From Alistipes senegalensis (GTDB taxonomy: Bacteria > Bacteroidota > Bacteroidia > Bacteroidales > Rikenellaceae), in contig JAMPDE010000001.1 of the NCBI GenBank assembly GCA_023665825.1, positions 1 through 46,023 of the forward strand: DNA of 46,023 bases, written 5' to 3'. How positions within the stretch are numbered: position 1 is the first letter of the stretch; every line of letters begins with the position of its first letter. The notes under the pieces were generated by a model. That model was not told the DNA's origin, searched no databases, and was given only the letters and a program-made list of their open reading frames with translations. Shown here one piece after another: positions 26,076 to 33,890 of this stretch. The position numbers and the translations under genes were made by a program.

Positions 26076-27989
26076 ATGAAAAAGACGCTCATCGACCTTT
26101 TTGAGAATTCGGTCGCGAAATACGGCGACAAAACGTTCCTGCTGGAAAAGCGGCACGGCCGGTTCGAGCCCACGACCTACGCCGAAACCCGCGAGCAGGC
26201 ACTCGAAGTAGGTGCCGGACTGGCAGCATCGGGTATTCGACCGGACGACAAGGTCGCGATTCTTTCCGAAGGTTGCAACGCATGGATTATCTCCGAACTG
26301 GGATTGTTCTACGCCGGAGCCGTCAGCGTGCCGTTGTCCGTCAAACTCGAAGAGTCGAATGACCTGCTGTTCCGCCTGCGCCATGCCGAAGTCAAGGCTA
26401 TTTTCGTATCGAAACAACAACTGACCAAAATACGCCGCATTCGAGCCGAATTGCCCGATGTACAACAGATCATCGTATTCGGTTCCATTCCTCTCGAAGC
26501 AGGCGAAACGGCCTACGGAACGCTCAAACGATTGGGGCGGGAATACCTGCGAGACCATCGCACGGAATTTCTGGAAATCGGTCGGGCCCTCACGAACGAC
26601 ACCTACGCCACGATTACCTACACGTCGGGAACGACTGCCGACCCGAAAGGCGTGATTCTGACCCACCGCAACTACACGGCGAATGTCGAACAATCGCTTT
26701 CGCGGGTCGATATTCCGTCGTGGTTCCGAACATTGATCATTCTGCCGCTCGACCATTGTTTCGCCCATGTCGTCGGATTCTATATCATGATTGCCTGCGG
26801 TGCGACGGTCGCCACCGTGCAAATCGGAGCCACTCCGATGGAAACCCTGAAACACATTCCAGAGAACATCCGCGAAGTGCGGCCCCATTTCCTGCTTTCG
26901 GTTCCGGCACTGGCCAAGAACTTCCGCAAATCCATCGAAAAATCCATCCAAGCGAAAGGCCGCACGGCCGAACGGTTGTTCCGGCTCGCCCTCCGCACCG
27001 CATACGCCTACAACGCAGACGGTTACAGCAAAGGAAAGGGATTCCGTTGTCTGTTGAAACCGCTCGTCGCGATGTTCGACCTCGTGCTGTTCCGAAAAGT
27101 GCGGCAGGCATTCGGCGGAGAAATGCGCTTTTTCGTCGGCGGGGGAGCCCTGCTCGACGCCGAACTGCAACGATTTTTCTACGCGATCGGTATTCCAATG
27201 TTTCAAGGATACGGCCTTTCCGAAGCGACGCCGGTCATTTCGACCAATTCGCCCAAATACCATTGGCACCGGTTCGGTTCTTCGGGTAAGATACTGATAC
27301 CATTGGAGTTGAAAATCGTCGACGAAACGGGGCAAGAAGTGCCGCACGGCCAAAAAGGCGAAATCATCATTCGCGGCGAAAACGTCATGGCGGGCTACTG
27401 GAAAAATCCCGAAGCGACGGCCGAAACCGTGCGCGACGGCTGGCTTCACACAGGGGATATGGGGTACGTCTCCGAAGATGAATTTCTCTATGTGCTGGGA
27501 CGGTTCAAAAGTCTGCTGATTTCGGCCGACGGCGAAAAATACAGCCCCGAAGGAATGGAAGAGGCGATCGTCGACAAATCGCCCCATATCGCCCAGATTC
27601 TGATTTACAACAATCAGTCGCCATTCACCGGTGCTATCGTCGTGCCCGACAAAGAGGCATTGCAGCGCGAACTGGATGCACGAGGCGTTCCCGCCGCAGA
27701 CCGAGCCCGCACGGCAGCCGAAATCCTCGATGCCGAAATCGGCCGTTACCGTGCCGGCGGAAGTTTCGCCGGCGAATTTCCCGAACGGTGGCTGCCGGCC
27801 GGATTGGCGATCGTCGACGAAGCGTTCACCGAGCAAAACGGATTGATCAACAGCACCATGAAAGTCGTGCGCGGCAAAGTCGAAAAGCATTTCGCCGACC
27901 GGTTGGAATACCTTTATACGCCCGAAGGCCGACGGTTCGACAATCCCCGCAATCTCGCTTCGCTCGAAAAAATCATCGGCGAGCGGTAA
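26076..27989 (+). CDS. Long-chain fatty acid-CoA ligase (AMP-binding)
   Basis: A 637-residue ANL-superfamily enzyme. The P-loop-like A3 motif TYTSGTTADPKG lies near residues 180-192. Further on come the YGLSEATPV (A5) and GWLHTGDMG (A7) motifs and a C-terminal subdomain with GRFKSLLISADGEKYSP, which includes the K/S-rich hinge. It activates fatty acids with ATP to acyl-AMP, then acyl-CoA, at the inner face of the membrane. The length and the soluble N-terminus fit the FadD15-like/FAA1 type common in Bacteroidetes. It is cotranscribed with lepA; the pairing is probably simple chromosomal neighbourhood. Confidence 0.92.
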   Translation: MKKTLIDLFENSVAKYGDKTFLLEKRHGRFEPTTYAETREQALEVGAGLAASGIRPDDKVAILSEGCNAWIISELGLFYAGAVSVPLSVKLEESNDLLFRLRHAEVKAIFVSKQQLTKIRRIRAELPDVQQIIVFGSIPLEAGETAYGTLKRLGREYLRDHRTEFLEIGRALTNDTYATITYTSGTTADPKGVILTHRNYTANVEQSLSRVDIPSWFRTLIILPLDHCFAHVVGFYIMIACGATVATVQIGATPMETLKHIPENIREVRPHFLLSVPALAKNFRKSIEKSIQAKGRTAERLFRLALRTAYAYNADGYSKGKGFRCLLKPLVAMFDLVLFRKVRQAFGGEMRFFVGGGALLDAELQRFFYAIGIPMFQGYGLSEATPVISTNSPKYHWHRFGSSGKILIPLELKIVDETGQEVPHGQKGEIIIRGENVMAGYWKNPEATAETVRDGWLHTGDMGYVSEDEFLYVLGRFKSLLISADGEKYSPEGMEEAIVDKSPHIAQILIYNNQSPFTGAIVVPDKEALQRELDARGVPAADRARTAAEILDAEIGRYRAGGSFAGEFPERWLPAGLAIVDEAFTEQNGLINSTMKVVRGKVEKHFADRLEYLYTPEGRRFDNPRNLASLEKIIGER

Positions 27990-28005
27990 AATTCAGTCCG
28001 AAAAC

Positions 28006-28035
28006 TTGAAAATTCAAAAAAGCGATGTACCTTTG
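28006..28035 (+). promoter_or_regulatory. Promoter of tRNA-Gly
   Basis: TACCTTTG at 28028-28035, preceded by TTG at 28006-28008 with a 19-base spacer. This is a textbook Bacteroidetes -33/-7 pair, 11 bases ahead of the tRNA. Confidence 0.75.
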
Positions 28036-28046
28036 TGCATCGTTAT

Positions 28047-28119
28047 GCGGAAATAGCTCAGTTGGTAGAGCATCAGCTTCCCAAGCTGAGGGTCGCGAGT
28101 TCGAGCCTCGTTTTCCGCT
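28047..28119 (+). tRNA. tRNA-Gly (anticodon CCC)
   Basis: A complete cloverleaf. The acceptor is GCGGAAA with TTTCCGC (28112-28118). The D arm is GCTC...GAGC. The anticodon stem TCAGC/GCTGA holds the loop TTCCCAA, giving anticodon CCC. The T arm is GCGAG-TTCGAGC-CTCGT. The discriminator base is U, as usual for glycine. CCA is not encoded. Confidence 0.95.
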
Positions 28120-28163
28120 CAATTTTGAAATGGTTTCGGCATTTTGCCAAAACACCAAAAAGC

Positions 28164-28205
28164 AAGCAGCCGTACCGGGAAAACCGATACGGCTGCTTCT
28201 TTTTT
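28164..28205. terminator. Bidirectional terminator after tRNA-Gly
   Basis: Perfect 11-bp stem AAGCAGCCGTA (28164-28174) with its complement (28188-28198), then CTTTTTTTC on the plus strand. On the minus strand it is followed by GCTTTTTGG, so it can also end the holin-like gene. Confidence 0.9.
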
Positions 28206-28224
28206 CACTGGGAATCCGCTACGA

Positions 28225-28581
28225 TTATTCGGATTCCGAATTCCGTTCCGAGCGGAACGAATTTCCGATCGCCCATATCCAAAGCAATTTGTCCACGATC
28301 CATTCGCAAGCGTTTTTCGCGATGCGTACCACCCGGAAAACACTCTTGACCCGCCCGGAGAGGACAGCCATAGGTTTCCGTATGAATACGAAATAAATCG
28401 CCGCAGCGACGACGGCAAGCAACGCGCCGAGCGTCAAGGTCGCGAATACGAACGAATCCATCCAAATCGTCAACCCCGCGACAGCCGATGCAACCAGCAA
28501 CAGAAAAGCGGTTCCGATCGTAACGAAGAATAACGACAACGATAAAACCAGTCTACCGACAGACGAGTTACGCATGGACAT
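28225..28581 (-). CDS. Two-helix membrane protein, holin-like (Phage_holin_3_6 style)
   Basis: A 118-residue protein. Two hydrophobic segments (about 11-40 and 44-67) are joined by a short turn, with a basic amphipathic tail after residue 68. This resembles the phage-holin-family (PF07332/3_6-like) membrane proteins that commonly follow a YtxH gene in Bacteroidetes, but the match is by shape rather than motif. An alternative ATG lies two codons downstream. It lies 21 bases after the ytxH stop, so the two form a small operon. No phage genes are nearby; the name does not imply lysis. Confidence 0.65.
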   Translation of the reverse strand: MSMRNSSVGRLVLSLSLFFVTIGTAFLLLVASAVAGLTIWMDSFVFATLTLGALLAVVAAAIYFVFIRKPMAVLSGRVKSVFRVVRIAKNACEWIVDKLLWIWAIGNSFRSERNSESE

Positions 28582-28602
28582 AAGCGACAGAAAACAAATC
28601 GT

Positions 28603-28812
28603 TTAGTTCTCGCAATCGCAGTGGCCGTGTTCGTCGCATTTGCAACGCAAACGCTCGAACTCCTCTTTCACCTTGTCCATTTCGTCATCGACAAAATCGC
28701 GAATGCGACGACGCAGTTCCGGGCCCGAATGGGGCGTAAAGAGCACGGCGATCGCCGAACCGATCAACGCACCGCCGAGAAGCGATGCAACGACAATACC
28801 TGTGTGTTTCAT
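28603..28812 (-). CDS. YtxH-domain small membrane protein
   Basis: A 69-residue protein. One N-terminal membrane segment of glycine-zipper style (SLLGGALIGSAIAVLF) is followed by TPHSGPELRRRIRDF, the YtxH signature, then an acidic amphipathic helix and a Cys/His-rich end (CKCDEHGHCDCEN) that could hold a metal. YtxH proteins are linked to envelope or general stress; their role is unclear. ATG 28812 gives the canonical start; longer in-frame starts would run back over the divergent SLOG promoter. Confidence 0.85.
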   Translation of the reverse strand: MKHTGIVVASLLGGALIGSAIAVLFTPHSGPELRRRIRDFVDDEMDKVKEEFERLRCKCDEHGHCDCEN

Positions 28813-28872
28813 AATGGCTATGTGTTTTTTGAAATCCGTTCCGAAAAGTGCAAAGTCCGCGCCAGAAATTCC

Positions 28873-28880
28873 TATCTTTG
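28873..28880 (+). promoter_or_regulatory. -7 box of the SLOG gene, five bases from the ATG
   Basis: TATCTTTG, an exact TAnnTTTG match, ends five bases before ATG 28886. It sets this start over longer upstream frames and predicts a leaderless or nearly leaderless message. Confidence 0.7.
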
Positions 28881-28885
28881 CAACC

Positions 28886-29395
28886 ATGACTTCACGGCCG
28901 ACAACTTGCGCCGCTTTCACCGGCCACCGCACCTATCGTCACGAAGCCGACGAATCGCTGCTCCGCACCATCCGTGCGTTGCACGACTCCGGCATACGCT
29001 CTTTTTTGAGCGGCATGGCCATAGGATTCGACTTGGCCGCAGCGGAAGCAGTTCTGAATTGTCGGGAATCGCTGCCCGATATCCGGTTAGTTGCCGTGAT
29101 TCCGTTTCGCGGGCAGCAGCAACGTTTTTCGGCGACCGACCGGGCTCGTTTCGACCGAATCGGCGCCGAAGCCGACGAAACGGTCGTATTGTCCGAAAGC
29201 TACCACAGCGGGGTGTATGCCGTGCGAAACGATTATTTAGTCGCCCATGCCGCTACGCTGATAACATGGTACGACGGCTCGGCGGGCGGAACCCGCTATA
29301 CCGTCGAGCAAGCCCTGTCGCGCGGCCGGCGGCTGATTCATCTGAACCCGGCCACACCGCCAGACGTTCGTCCGATGCCGGAATTGTTCCGATAA
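28886..29395 (+). CDS. SLOG-family (DUF1273/YpsA-like) protein
   Basis: A 169-residue Rossmann-like protein. FTGHRTYRHE opens it, followed by FLSGMAIGFDLAAAEAVL with the GxxxGFDxxAA nucleotide-binding signature, and YAVRNDYLVAHAATLITWYDG near the end. These are hallmarks of DUF1273/YpsA within the SLOG clade, thought to sense or bind nucleotide-derived ligands. YpsA of Firmicutes influences cell division; here the role is unknown. It is transcribed alone, divergently from ytxH. Confidence 0.82.
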   Translation: MTSRPTTCAAFTGHRTYRHEADESLLRTIRALHDSGIRSFLSGMAIGFDLAAAEAVLNCRESLPDIRLVAVIPFRGQQQRFSATDRARFDRIGAEADETVVLSESYHSGVYAVRNDYLVAHAATLITWYDGSAGGTRYTVEQALSRGRRLIHLNPATPPDVRPMPELFR

Positions 29396-29437
29396 CGATT
29401 GGGCCCCAACCGGTTTTTACCAGTCGAGGCCCAATCG
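29396..29437. terminator. Hairpin between the SLOG gene and the envelope operon
   Basis: Perfect 10-bp stem CGATTGGGCC (29396-29405) and its complement (29428-29437) begins one base after the SLOG stop and lies 23 bases from the opposing stop. Neither strand has a strong T-run directly after it, so it may protect RNA ends rather than terminate by itself. Confidence 0.5.
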
Positions 29438-29459
29438 AAAAAGTTCGACGGAAGAAAAC

Positions 29460-30278
29460 CTATCGCCGAACCTTGTCTTTCAGCAAGCGCACCGTAACTT
29501 GGAAATTGAGCTGCGGATAGACTTTGAAATCTTTCAGAAATTTGTTCACGTCGTTCAGTTCCTTATTATTCTCGGTCATGATGTTTTTAGACACGACTTC
29601 GGGATTACCGTGAAACAACGCGCCCAATTCAAAGCGGAACCCGACCCGCCCACGCGGGATCGGACGGCCGAATCCCAAACCGACGTACGGTTTCACGGAC
29701 TTGACCTTCAAATCGGCACTGACCGAACCGTCGGCATTCGTCATGACCTCGACATCGGCAATCTCGACCGGCACCTGCGTGATGTCGATACCGCAATCTT
29801 TCAGGGTCTTCATCGTCGCATCGTCGAACCTGCCGCTCACCGTAACCAGTTTGCCCGAACCGAAATAGAGACCGGCCGAAATGAAAAACGAAGAAGTACC
29901 TCGCCGGAACGGCACAATGTCGAACAACACGTGCCCCGAATTCATTTGCAGTTTGCCTTTCAATTGCAACTCCACGCTGTTCAGGCGGTCGGCAACCGAC
30001 GGCGACACTTCGGGCAAACCCGAAACGAGGTCGTTGAAATCGAAATCGTCATAGGTGAATTTCGCGCTGACCGGCGCAGTCGTGAAACCGGCCCGCAAAT
30101 AGACATGGCGGCACAGCGGGGTAGCGACCGATGCGCCGATTCCGGTCGTACCGGCACTCACACCGACCGCGAAGTTGCTGAACGGACGCCGTGCAAGCGG
30201 GTCGACTTCACGGCCTCCGGCATAAACGAAAGCAGTGCCGAACAGGAGCACAAGACTACAAAGAAGAAATTTTTTCAT
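29460..30278 (-). CDS. Outer-membrane beta-barrel-like protein of unknown role
   Basis: A 272-residue exported protein with signal peptide MKKFLLCSLVLLFG to about AFVYAG. The mature chain alternates hydrophobic and polar residues in strand-like stretches (HVYLRAGF, SSFFISAGLYFGSGKL, KPYVGLGFGRPI, GFRFELGALFHG) and ends QLNFQVTVRLLKDKVRR, consistent with a small barrel in the outer membrane. I recognise no named family. It lies 24 bases after the stop of the 195-residue secreted protein and is the last gene of a three-gene minus-strand run. Confidence 0.7.
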   Translation of the reverse strand: MKKFLLCSLVLLFGTAFVYAGGREVDPLARRPFSNFAVGVSAGTTGIGASVATPLCRHVYLRAGFTTAPVSAKFTYDDFDFNDLVSGLPEVSPSVADRLNSVELQLKGKLQMNSGHVLFDIVPFRRGTSSFFISAGLYFGSGKLVTVSGRFDDATMKTLKDCGIDITQVPVEIADVEVMTNADGSVSADLKVKSVKPYVGLGFGRPIPRGRVGFRFELGALFHGNPEVVSKNIMTENNKELNDVNKFLKDFKVYPQLNFQVTVRLLKDKVRR

Positions 30279-30302
30279 AGAGATGAAGTTAAGGGTTCTT
30301 GC

Positions 30303-30890
30303 TTATTCGTTTCGGAGCATCTTTATCTCCGGCAGACGCAAACCGATCATCGTTTCGAGATACTTGATGCGTTGTTTTTTCAATCCTTTGAGGAACGGCG
30401 CGATGTCGTCGCCATAGGCCCGGCGCGAATAAAAATTGAGCTGCAACGCTTTGCAGCCCTCGATTTCGACCACGCGATAGTGGTGCAGATCGAACTCGAC
30501 GACCGACACCTCGCCGCCCTCACCGGCACTTACCAAGAATTCGAGCATATATTCGCTTTCGTTGTCGTAAAGTTGGTAATTGCAGCACGCATCCGTCTTT
30601 TTGCGTTCTTCGAGTTCGGCGATTTTCGACTCCACCGCCATTTTCGCCGAAAGGCGGTCGTGAAAAATCAGACTGACCGTGAACATCTCGTTGTAGTGCT
30701 CCGGCACTTCGCCCTTCGGGAAATACTCCTGAAAATAGTAGACTTCGGTCGGGTGGGAACTCCAGCCGAACCGAAAATCGGTCTTACCGAAACGAATCGG
30801 GTCTCCGGCATCGAAATAAACCGTCGCAGGCTGTGCGCACAACGTCGACAGCGACAGCAAGGCAATCAGCAAAGAAAGCAGTTTTTTCAT
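30303..30890 (-). CDS. Unrecognised secreted protein
   Basis: A 195-residue protein starting MKKLLSLLIALLSLSTLCAQ, a clear signal peptide with cleavage after CAQ or nearby. The mature protein is mixed alpha/beta, with two adjacent cysteines (ACCNYQLYD) and a hydrophilic C-terminus. A TTG start six codons upstream (30908) would overlap the previous stop, but the ATG at the signal peptide is preferred. It sits between a membrane protein gene (14-base gap) and a barrel gene (24-base gap). No function can be assigned. Confidence 0.7.
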   Translation of the reverse strand: MKKLLSLLIALLSLSTLCAQPATVYFDAGDPIRFGKTDFRFGWSSHPTEVYYFQEYFPKGEVPEHYNEMFTVSLIFHDRLSAKMAVESKIAELEERKKTDACCNYQLYDNESEYMLEFLVSAGEGGEVSVVEFDLHHYRVVEIEGCKALQLNFYSRRAYGDDIAPFLKGLKKQRIKYLETMIGLRLPEIKMLRNE

Positions 30891-30904
30891 GAATTCGGCA
30901 GGAG

Positions 30905-31741
30905 TCAATAGAGTTCGATTTTCGCAACCAGTTCATCGGCTCGCCGGTCGTAGTCGGCGGCCGGAGTTTCGGAAGGACACGTATAATAAAAAGACAAACA
31001 ATGGTTGTCTTTGAAGAAATCGTAGGAAACGATGATGCAATCGGGATAGTTGCTGTTGCGTCCGCTGGTTTTCAGCATACGGATTCCGTTGATTTCCACG
31101 ATTTCCGGTTCGGCGATCATTCCGTCGTCGAAAAACTGCGCGTTGGCCTCTTTCAAGTGCTCGATCCGGTTTTCCGCCGTGTCCTCGCCCAGAGCCCCGA
31201 CATAGCTGATGATTGCGACCTCCTCGTCGGCATTGTAGGCGATCACCTCCGTCCGCGCATAGGTTTCGTCGGTTTCTGGAATCTGCCGCTCCTCGATTTC
31301 CGTGAATCCGGCCGGCAGGGTATAGCGCAGTCCGATTTCGGCGCAATCGTAATGCTGTTGGTGATCGATCAGCGGAACATCATCGGGATGGGTCAACTGA
31401 AAGCCGAAATAACCCACGCCGGCCAACACGATGGCCGCAGCCGCACCTGTCCAAACGGCCGAAGCATACTCTTTCGTCGCCCATTTGGTGCGAATCCAAC
31501 CGACCGCACCCTGCAACATCTGAACAGCGCCCCAGATTATGGCACCCGTAGTGATGACATACCGCCCGCCCGATTCGGTGAAGCGGTAGGAGAGTTCGCT
31601 CACCAGCAAGCCGCCCAAGCACCACAGCGCACCGTAAACCATGTTCTTACGGGCCTTGTTCAACGTATCGTCCCGCACGATTTCTTCCGCATTGTTTTCG
31701 GGTGTTTCAGCGTCGAACGCCCGTTCTTCGGTCTCTTTCAT
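30905..31741 (-). CDS. Unrecognised membrane protein with large C-terminal domain
   Basis: A 278-residue protein. An acidic N-terminus (1-34) is followed by about three membrane segments (roughly 35-54, 60-85 and 93-113). The hydrophilic C-terminal domain (115-278) begins ALTHPDD-like after the last helix and contains LRYTLPAGFTEIEE and GIRMLKTSGRNSNY. The last domain resembles PsbP- or DUF-type stress domains only in general form; I make no family call. It leads the three-gene run toward the barrel gene. No TAnnTTTG box is evident in the 80 bases upstream, which hold the terminator of the PFK gene. Confidence 0.7.
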   Translation of the reverse strand: MKETEERAFDAETPENNAEEIVRDDTLNKARKNMVYGALWCLGGLLVSELSYRFTESGGRYVITTGAIIWGAVQMLQGAVGWIRTKWATKEYASAVWTGAAAAIVLAGVGYFGFQLTHPDDVPLIDHQQHYDCAEIGLRYTLPAGFTEIEERQIPETDETYARTEVIAYNADEEVAIISYVGALGEDTAENRIEHLKEANAQFFDDGMIAEPEIVEINGIRMLKTSGRNSNYPDCIIVSYDFFKDNHCLSFYYTCPSETPAADYDRRADELVAKIELY

Positions 31742-31765
31742 CTGTTCGGATTTTAATGCTGTTTT

Positions 31766-31802
31766 TGAAAAAGGATTCGGCTGCTAATGCGGCCGAATCC
31801 TC
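31766..31802 (-). terminator. Terminator of the phosphofructokinase gene
   Basis: GGATTCGGC and GCCGAATCC arms pair across a short loop just beyond the PFK stop. Read on the minus strand, the hairpin runs into TTTTTC. Confidence 0.8.
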
Positions 31803-31826
31803 TTGATAACGAATTTGCCGTTCCGG

Positions 31827-33062
31827 CTATTTCCAGTTCAGAATCTTGTGGAAATCGAACTCTTCGGGATTAGGCAGATAGGCTTTAGCCGCTTCGTAGT
31901 CCGCAGGCTCGATGGCATTGAGAATGTTCTCGATAACGGAATGGAACTTGTCCGAATGAATGTCGACCAGACGCGGCGGAATTTTGCCCGTCATCGGGTC
32001 CTGCAAATCTTTCAGGTAAAGCGGAGCGACATTCCCCTCCGTATCGACATAGACCATGCAGCCCGTCTTGCCGTCCGAGAACAATTTGTAAACGCCGATA
32101 CCGAGTTCCGAGCAATAGGTCAGGTCGTAGGCGATCGGGGTCTGGCAACGAATTTCATAACCGAGTTCCACCGGACGGCTCTTGACCTTGATGCCCAACT
32201 CCTTGACCCGTTTTTCGATCAGTTCGTTGAAAATATGGGCTTTCGACACCTTGCCAAGTTCGGGATGCCCATGCTCGTCGTAGGTGAAGTGTACGCCGCT
32301 CTTGCGAATCTCCTCGTCGGACAGTGCATGGAACACGCCCTCCGAAATGACGGCGGCACCGTAATCCATTCCCATGATTTTGCGTTTCACGATCGACGAA
32401 ACGACCAGCCGCACGATCTTATCGACCGTGATTTCGGTTTTGTCGAACATTTCGGGAATGATAATCATCGGGTAGTGGCACGCCTCGCCGATACCGAACG
32501 CCAAGTGTCCGGCACTGCGGCCCATAGCCGCCAGCACGAACCAGTTGCCGCTCGTACGTGCATCGACATACACGGCGCGTGCGATAACTGCACCCTTGTC
32601 CTTCGCCGATTCGTAACCGAACGTCGGCGTGCCGTTCGGAAGCGGCAGGTCGTTGTCGATGGTCTTCGGCACATGGATATTAGCGATGGGGTACTTCTTC
32701 GCTTCGAGGAACTTGGCGATGCGGTTTGCCGTCGACGCAGTATCGTCGCCGCCTACGGTCACGAGCAGCTTCACGTTGTTCTCGGTGAAGAATTTCAGGT
32801 TGAAATTGTTCTCGAAATCGGAATCTTTCGGTTTGAAACGGCTCATTTGCAGGAACGAGCCGCCCTGATTGAAAATCCCGTCGGCCATCCGATAGTCGAT
32901 GTCTACCGTGCGGGGATCGGGAATGAACAATCCCGTATATCCCTCGTGCAGTCCGATCACGCGGTAACCCTTGCGCAGAAATGTTTTGGCGACACTGCCG
33001 ACCACCGTGTTCATGCCGGGAGCCGGTCCGCCGCCGGTCAGAATAGCGATTGCTTCTTTCAT
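31827..33062 (-). CDS. Pyrophosphate-dependent 6-phosphofructokinase
   Basis: A 411-residue PFK. GGGPAPGMN opens the nucleotide/phosphate site. The active site has GGDDT rather than the GGDGS of ATP enzymes, and PKTIDND rather than PGTIDND. The extra Asp and Lys are the established markers of PPi-dependent PFK, so it should use pyrophosphate to phosphorylate fructose-6-phosphate reversibly in glycolysis. ATG 33062 is chosen because it begins the conserved domain and follows a TATCTTTG box; upstream codons would extend through that promoter. Single-gene unit with its own terminator. Confidence 0.92.
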   Translation of the reverse strand: MKEAIAILTGGGPAPGMNTVVGSVAKTFLRKGYRVIGLHEGYTGLFIPDPRTVDIDYRMADGIFNQGGSFLQMSRFKPKDSDFENNFNLKFFTENNVKLLVTVGGDDTASTANRIAKFLEAKKYPIANIHVPKTIDNDLPLPNGTPTFGYESAKDKGAVIARAVYVDARTSGNWFVLAAMGRSAGHLAFGIGEACHYPMIIIPEMFDKTEITVDKIVRLVVSSIVKRKIMGMDYGAAVISEGVFHALSDEEIRKSGVHFTYDEHGHPELGKVSKAHIFNELIEKRVKELGIKVKSRPVELGYEIRCQTPIAYDLTYCSELGIGVYKLFSDGKTGCMVYVDTEGNVAPLYLKDLQDPMTGKIPPRLVDIHSDKFHSVIENILNAIEPADYEAAKAYLPNPEEFDFHKILNWK

Positions 33063-33128
33063 GTTGTTATTAAAATTTGAGTGATAACGTTCTGAAATGT
33101 CTTCTGTTATTTTTGAAAAATGCGCGTC

Positions 33129-33136
33129 CAAAGATA
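33129..33136 (-). promoter_or_regulatory. -7 box of the PFK gene
   Basis: The minus strand reads TATCTTTG, an exact TAnnTTTG match, 66 bases upstream of the PFK ATG. Confidence 0.65.
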
Positions 33137-33190
33137 CGCTTTTTTTCGAGATGCACGGTCTCCGAATCCGCATTTATTCCGCAACCATCG

Positions 33191-33228
33191 AAAAAAAGCG
33201 GGGCAATCTCCGCAAGGAAATCGCCCCA
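33191..33228 (-). terminator. Terminator of the cold-shock gene
   Basis: An 8-bp stem (33200-33207 with 33220-33227, one G-U pair) beyond the cold-shock stop. On the minus strand it is followed by GCTTTTTTTC. Confidence 0.9.
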
Positions 33229-33254
33229 TCCGAATGTGTAGCGTGTGCTATCGT

Positions 33255-33455
33255 TTACTTAACGATGGTCACATTCACGGCCTGCTCGCCTTTGGCGCCT
33301 TCGGCAACCTCGAACTCTACCGCCTGACCTTCGTTAAGCGACTTGAAACCTTCTGCCGCGATTCCCGAGTAATGCACGAAAATCTCCTTGCCGCTTTCTT
33401 CCGTAATGAATCCGTAGCCTTTCTTGCCATCGAACCATTTTACCGTACCTGTCAT
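33255..33455 (-). CDS. Cold-shock domain protein (CspA family)
   Basis: A 66-residue single cold-shock domain. It opens [17 protein letters not shown] with RNP1 KGYGFI and has RNP2 as IFVHYS (usual form VFVHFS). It binds single-stranded RNA or DNA and acts as an RNA chaperone. Length and charge are typical. A probable 5' leader of roughly 30 bases lies between its promoter box and the ATG. It is divergent from the rSAM-associated lipoprotein gene. Confidence 0.95.
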   Translation of the reverse strand: MTGTVKWFDGKKGYGFITEESGKEIFVHYSGIAAEGFKSLNEGQAVEFEVAEGAKGEQAVNVTIVK

Positions 33456-33489
33456 AAAACTGAAAATAATTAAAATGTTAAAGCATCGG

Positions 33490-33497
33490 CAAAGTAA
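33490..33497 (-). promoter_or_regulatory. Probable -7 box of the cold-shock gene
   Basis: The minus strand reads TTACTTTG, one base away from TAnnTTTG, 34 bases upstream of the ATG. Confidence 0.45.
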
Positions 33498-33560
33498 CGC
33501 AAAAAACCGACAGCGTCAAAACTTTTCGACCGATTTTTTCGTCCGGCGCAATAAAAATCG

Positions 33561-33568
33561 TATCTTTA
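33561..33568 (+). promoter_or_regulatory. Probable -7 box of the lipoprotein/radical-SAM operon
   Basis: TATCTTTA, one base from TAnnTTTG, 27 bases before the lipoprotein ATG. A TTTTTTCG run lies about 20 bases upstream as a possible -33 element. Confidence 0.5.
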
Positions 33569-33595
33569 ACCCGTTGAATTTTGCGACTTACGACC

Positions 33596-33874
33596 ATGAA
33601 CAGGAAACTGAAACTCGCATTGGCGGCCTTATTGGGCTTCTCGACGGCTTGTTCCACCGTAAAAAACGCTTCGTCGAAAAAGACGGACGATGCGGCCGTT
33701 CCGGCCGATACGGTCGAGGTCGCTCCTCGTGTCGTCGTCATGTACGGCGTCCGTCCGCCGGTTCAATCGACCGGGCACCGGTCGTTGAGTTCCGTCCTGC
33801 AAGAGAACGACACCGCAACGGAAGCGCAGGACGCATCGGCTGCGCAACAACCCGAAACTTCGCCCGAAAACTGA
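33596..33874 (+). CDS. Small lipoprotein, candidate substrate of the adjacent radical-SAM enzyme
   Basis: A 92-residue protein with signal peptide MNRKLKLALAALLGFSTAC; Cys19 is the likely lipidated residue. The mature part is short, low in complexity (rich in A, S, T, E, Q) and without a fold I know. The one distinctive element is MYGVRPP at residues 49-55. It is followed after 16 bases by a SPASM radical-SAM gene. This matches the rSAM/lipoprotein pairing defined in Bacteroidetes (TIGR04133 enzyme with TIGR04134 lipoproteins, which I recall carrying an MYG-type motif). If so, the motif region may be enzymatically modified before or after export. The membership is inferred from context and motif. 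Confidence 0.72.
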   Translation: MNRKLKLALAALLGFSTACSTVKNASSKKTDDAAVPADTVEVAPRVVVMYGVRPPVQSTGHRSLSSVLQENDTATEAQDASAAQQPETSPEN

Positions 33875-33890
33875 TCCGGCGTCTTTCTCC

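Noticed and set aside
28047-28119. tRNA-Gly as an integrated-element attachment site
   Set aside because: No integrase and no repeated tRNA 3' end are found downstream; the flanking genes are ordinary.
28225-28812. Prophage remnant suggested by a holin-like gene
   Set aside because: No endolysin, integrase or structural genes are nearby. The pairing with YtxH is a common chromosomal arrangement, and composition matches the neighbours.
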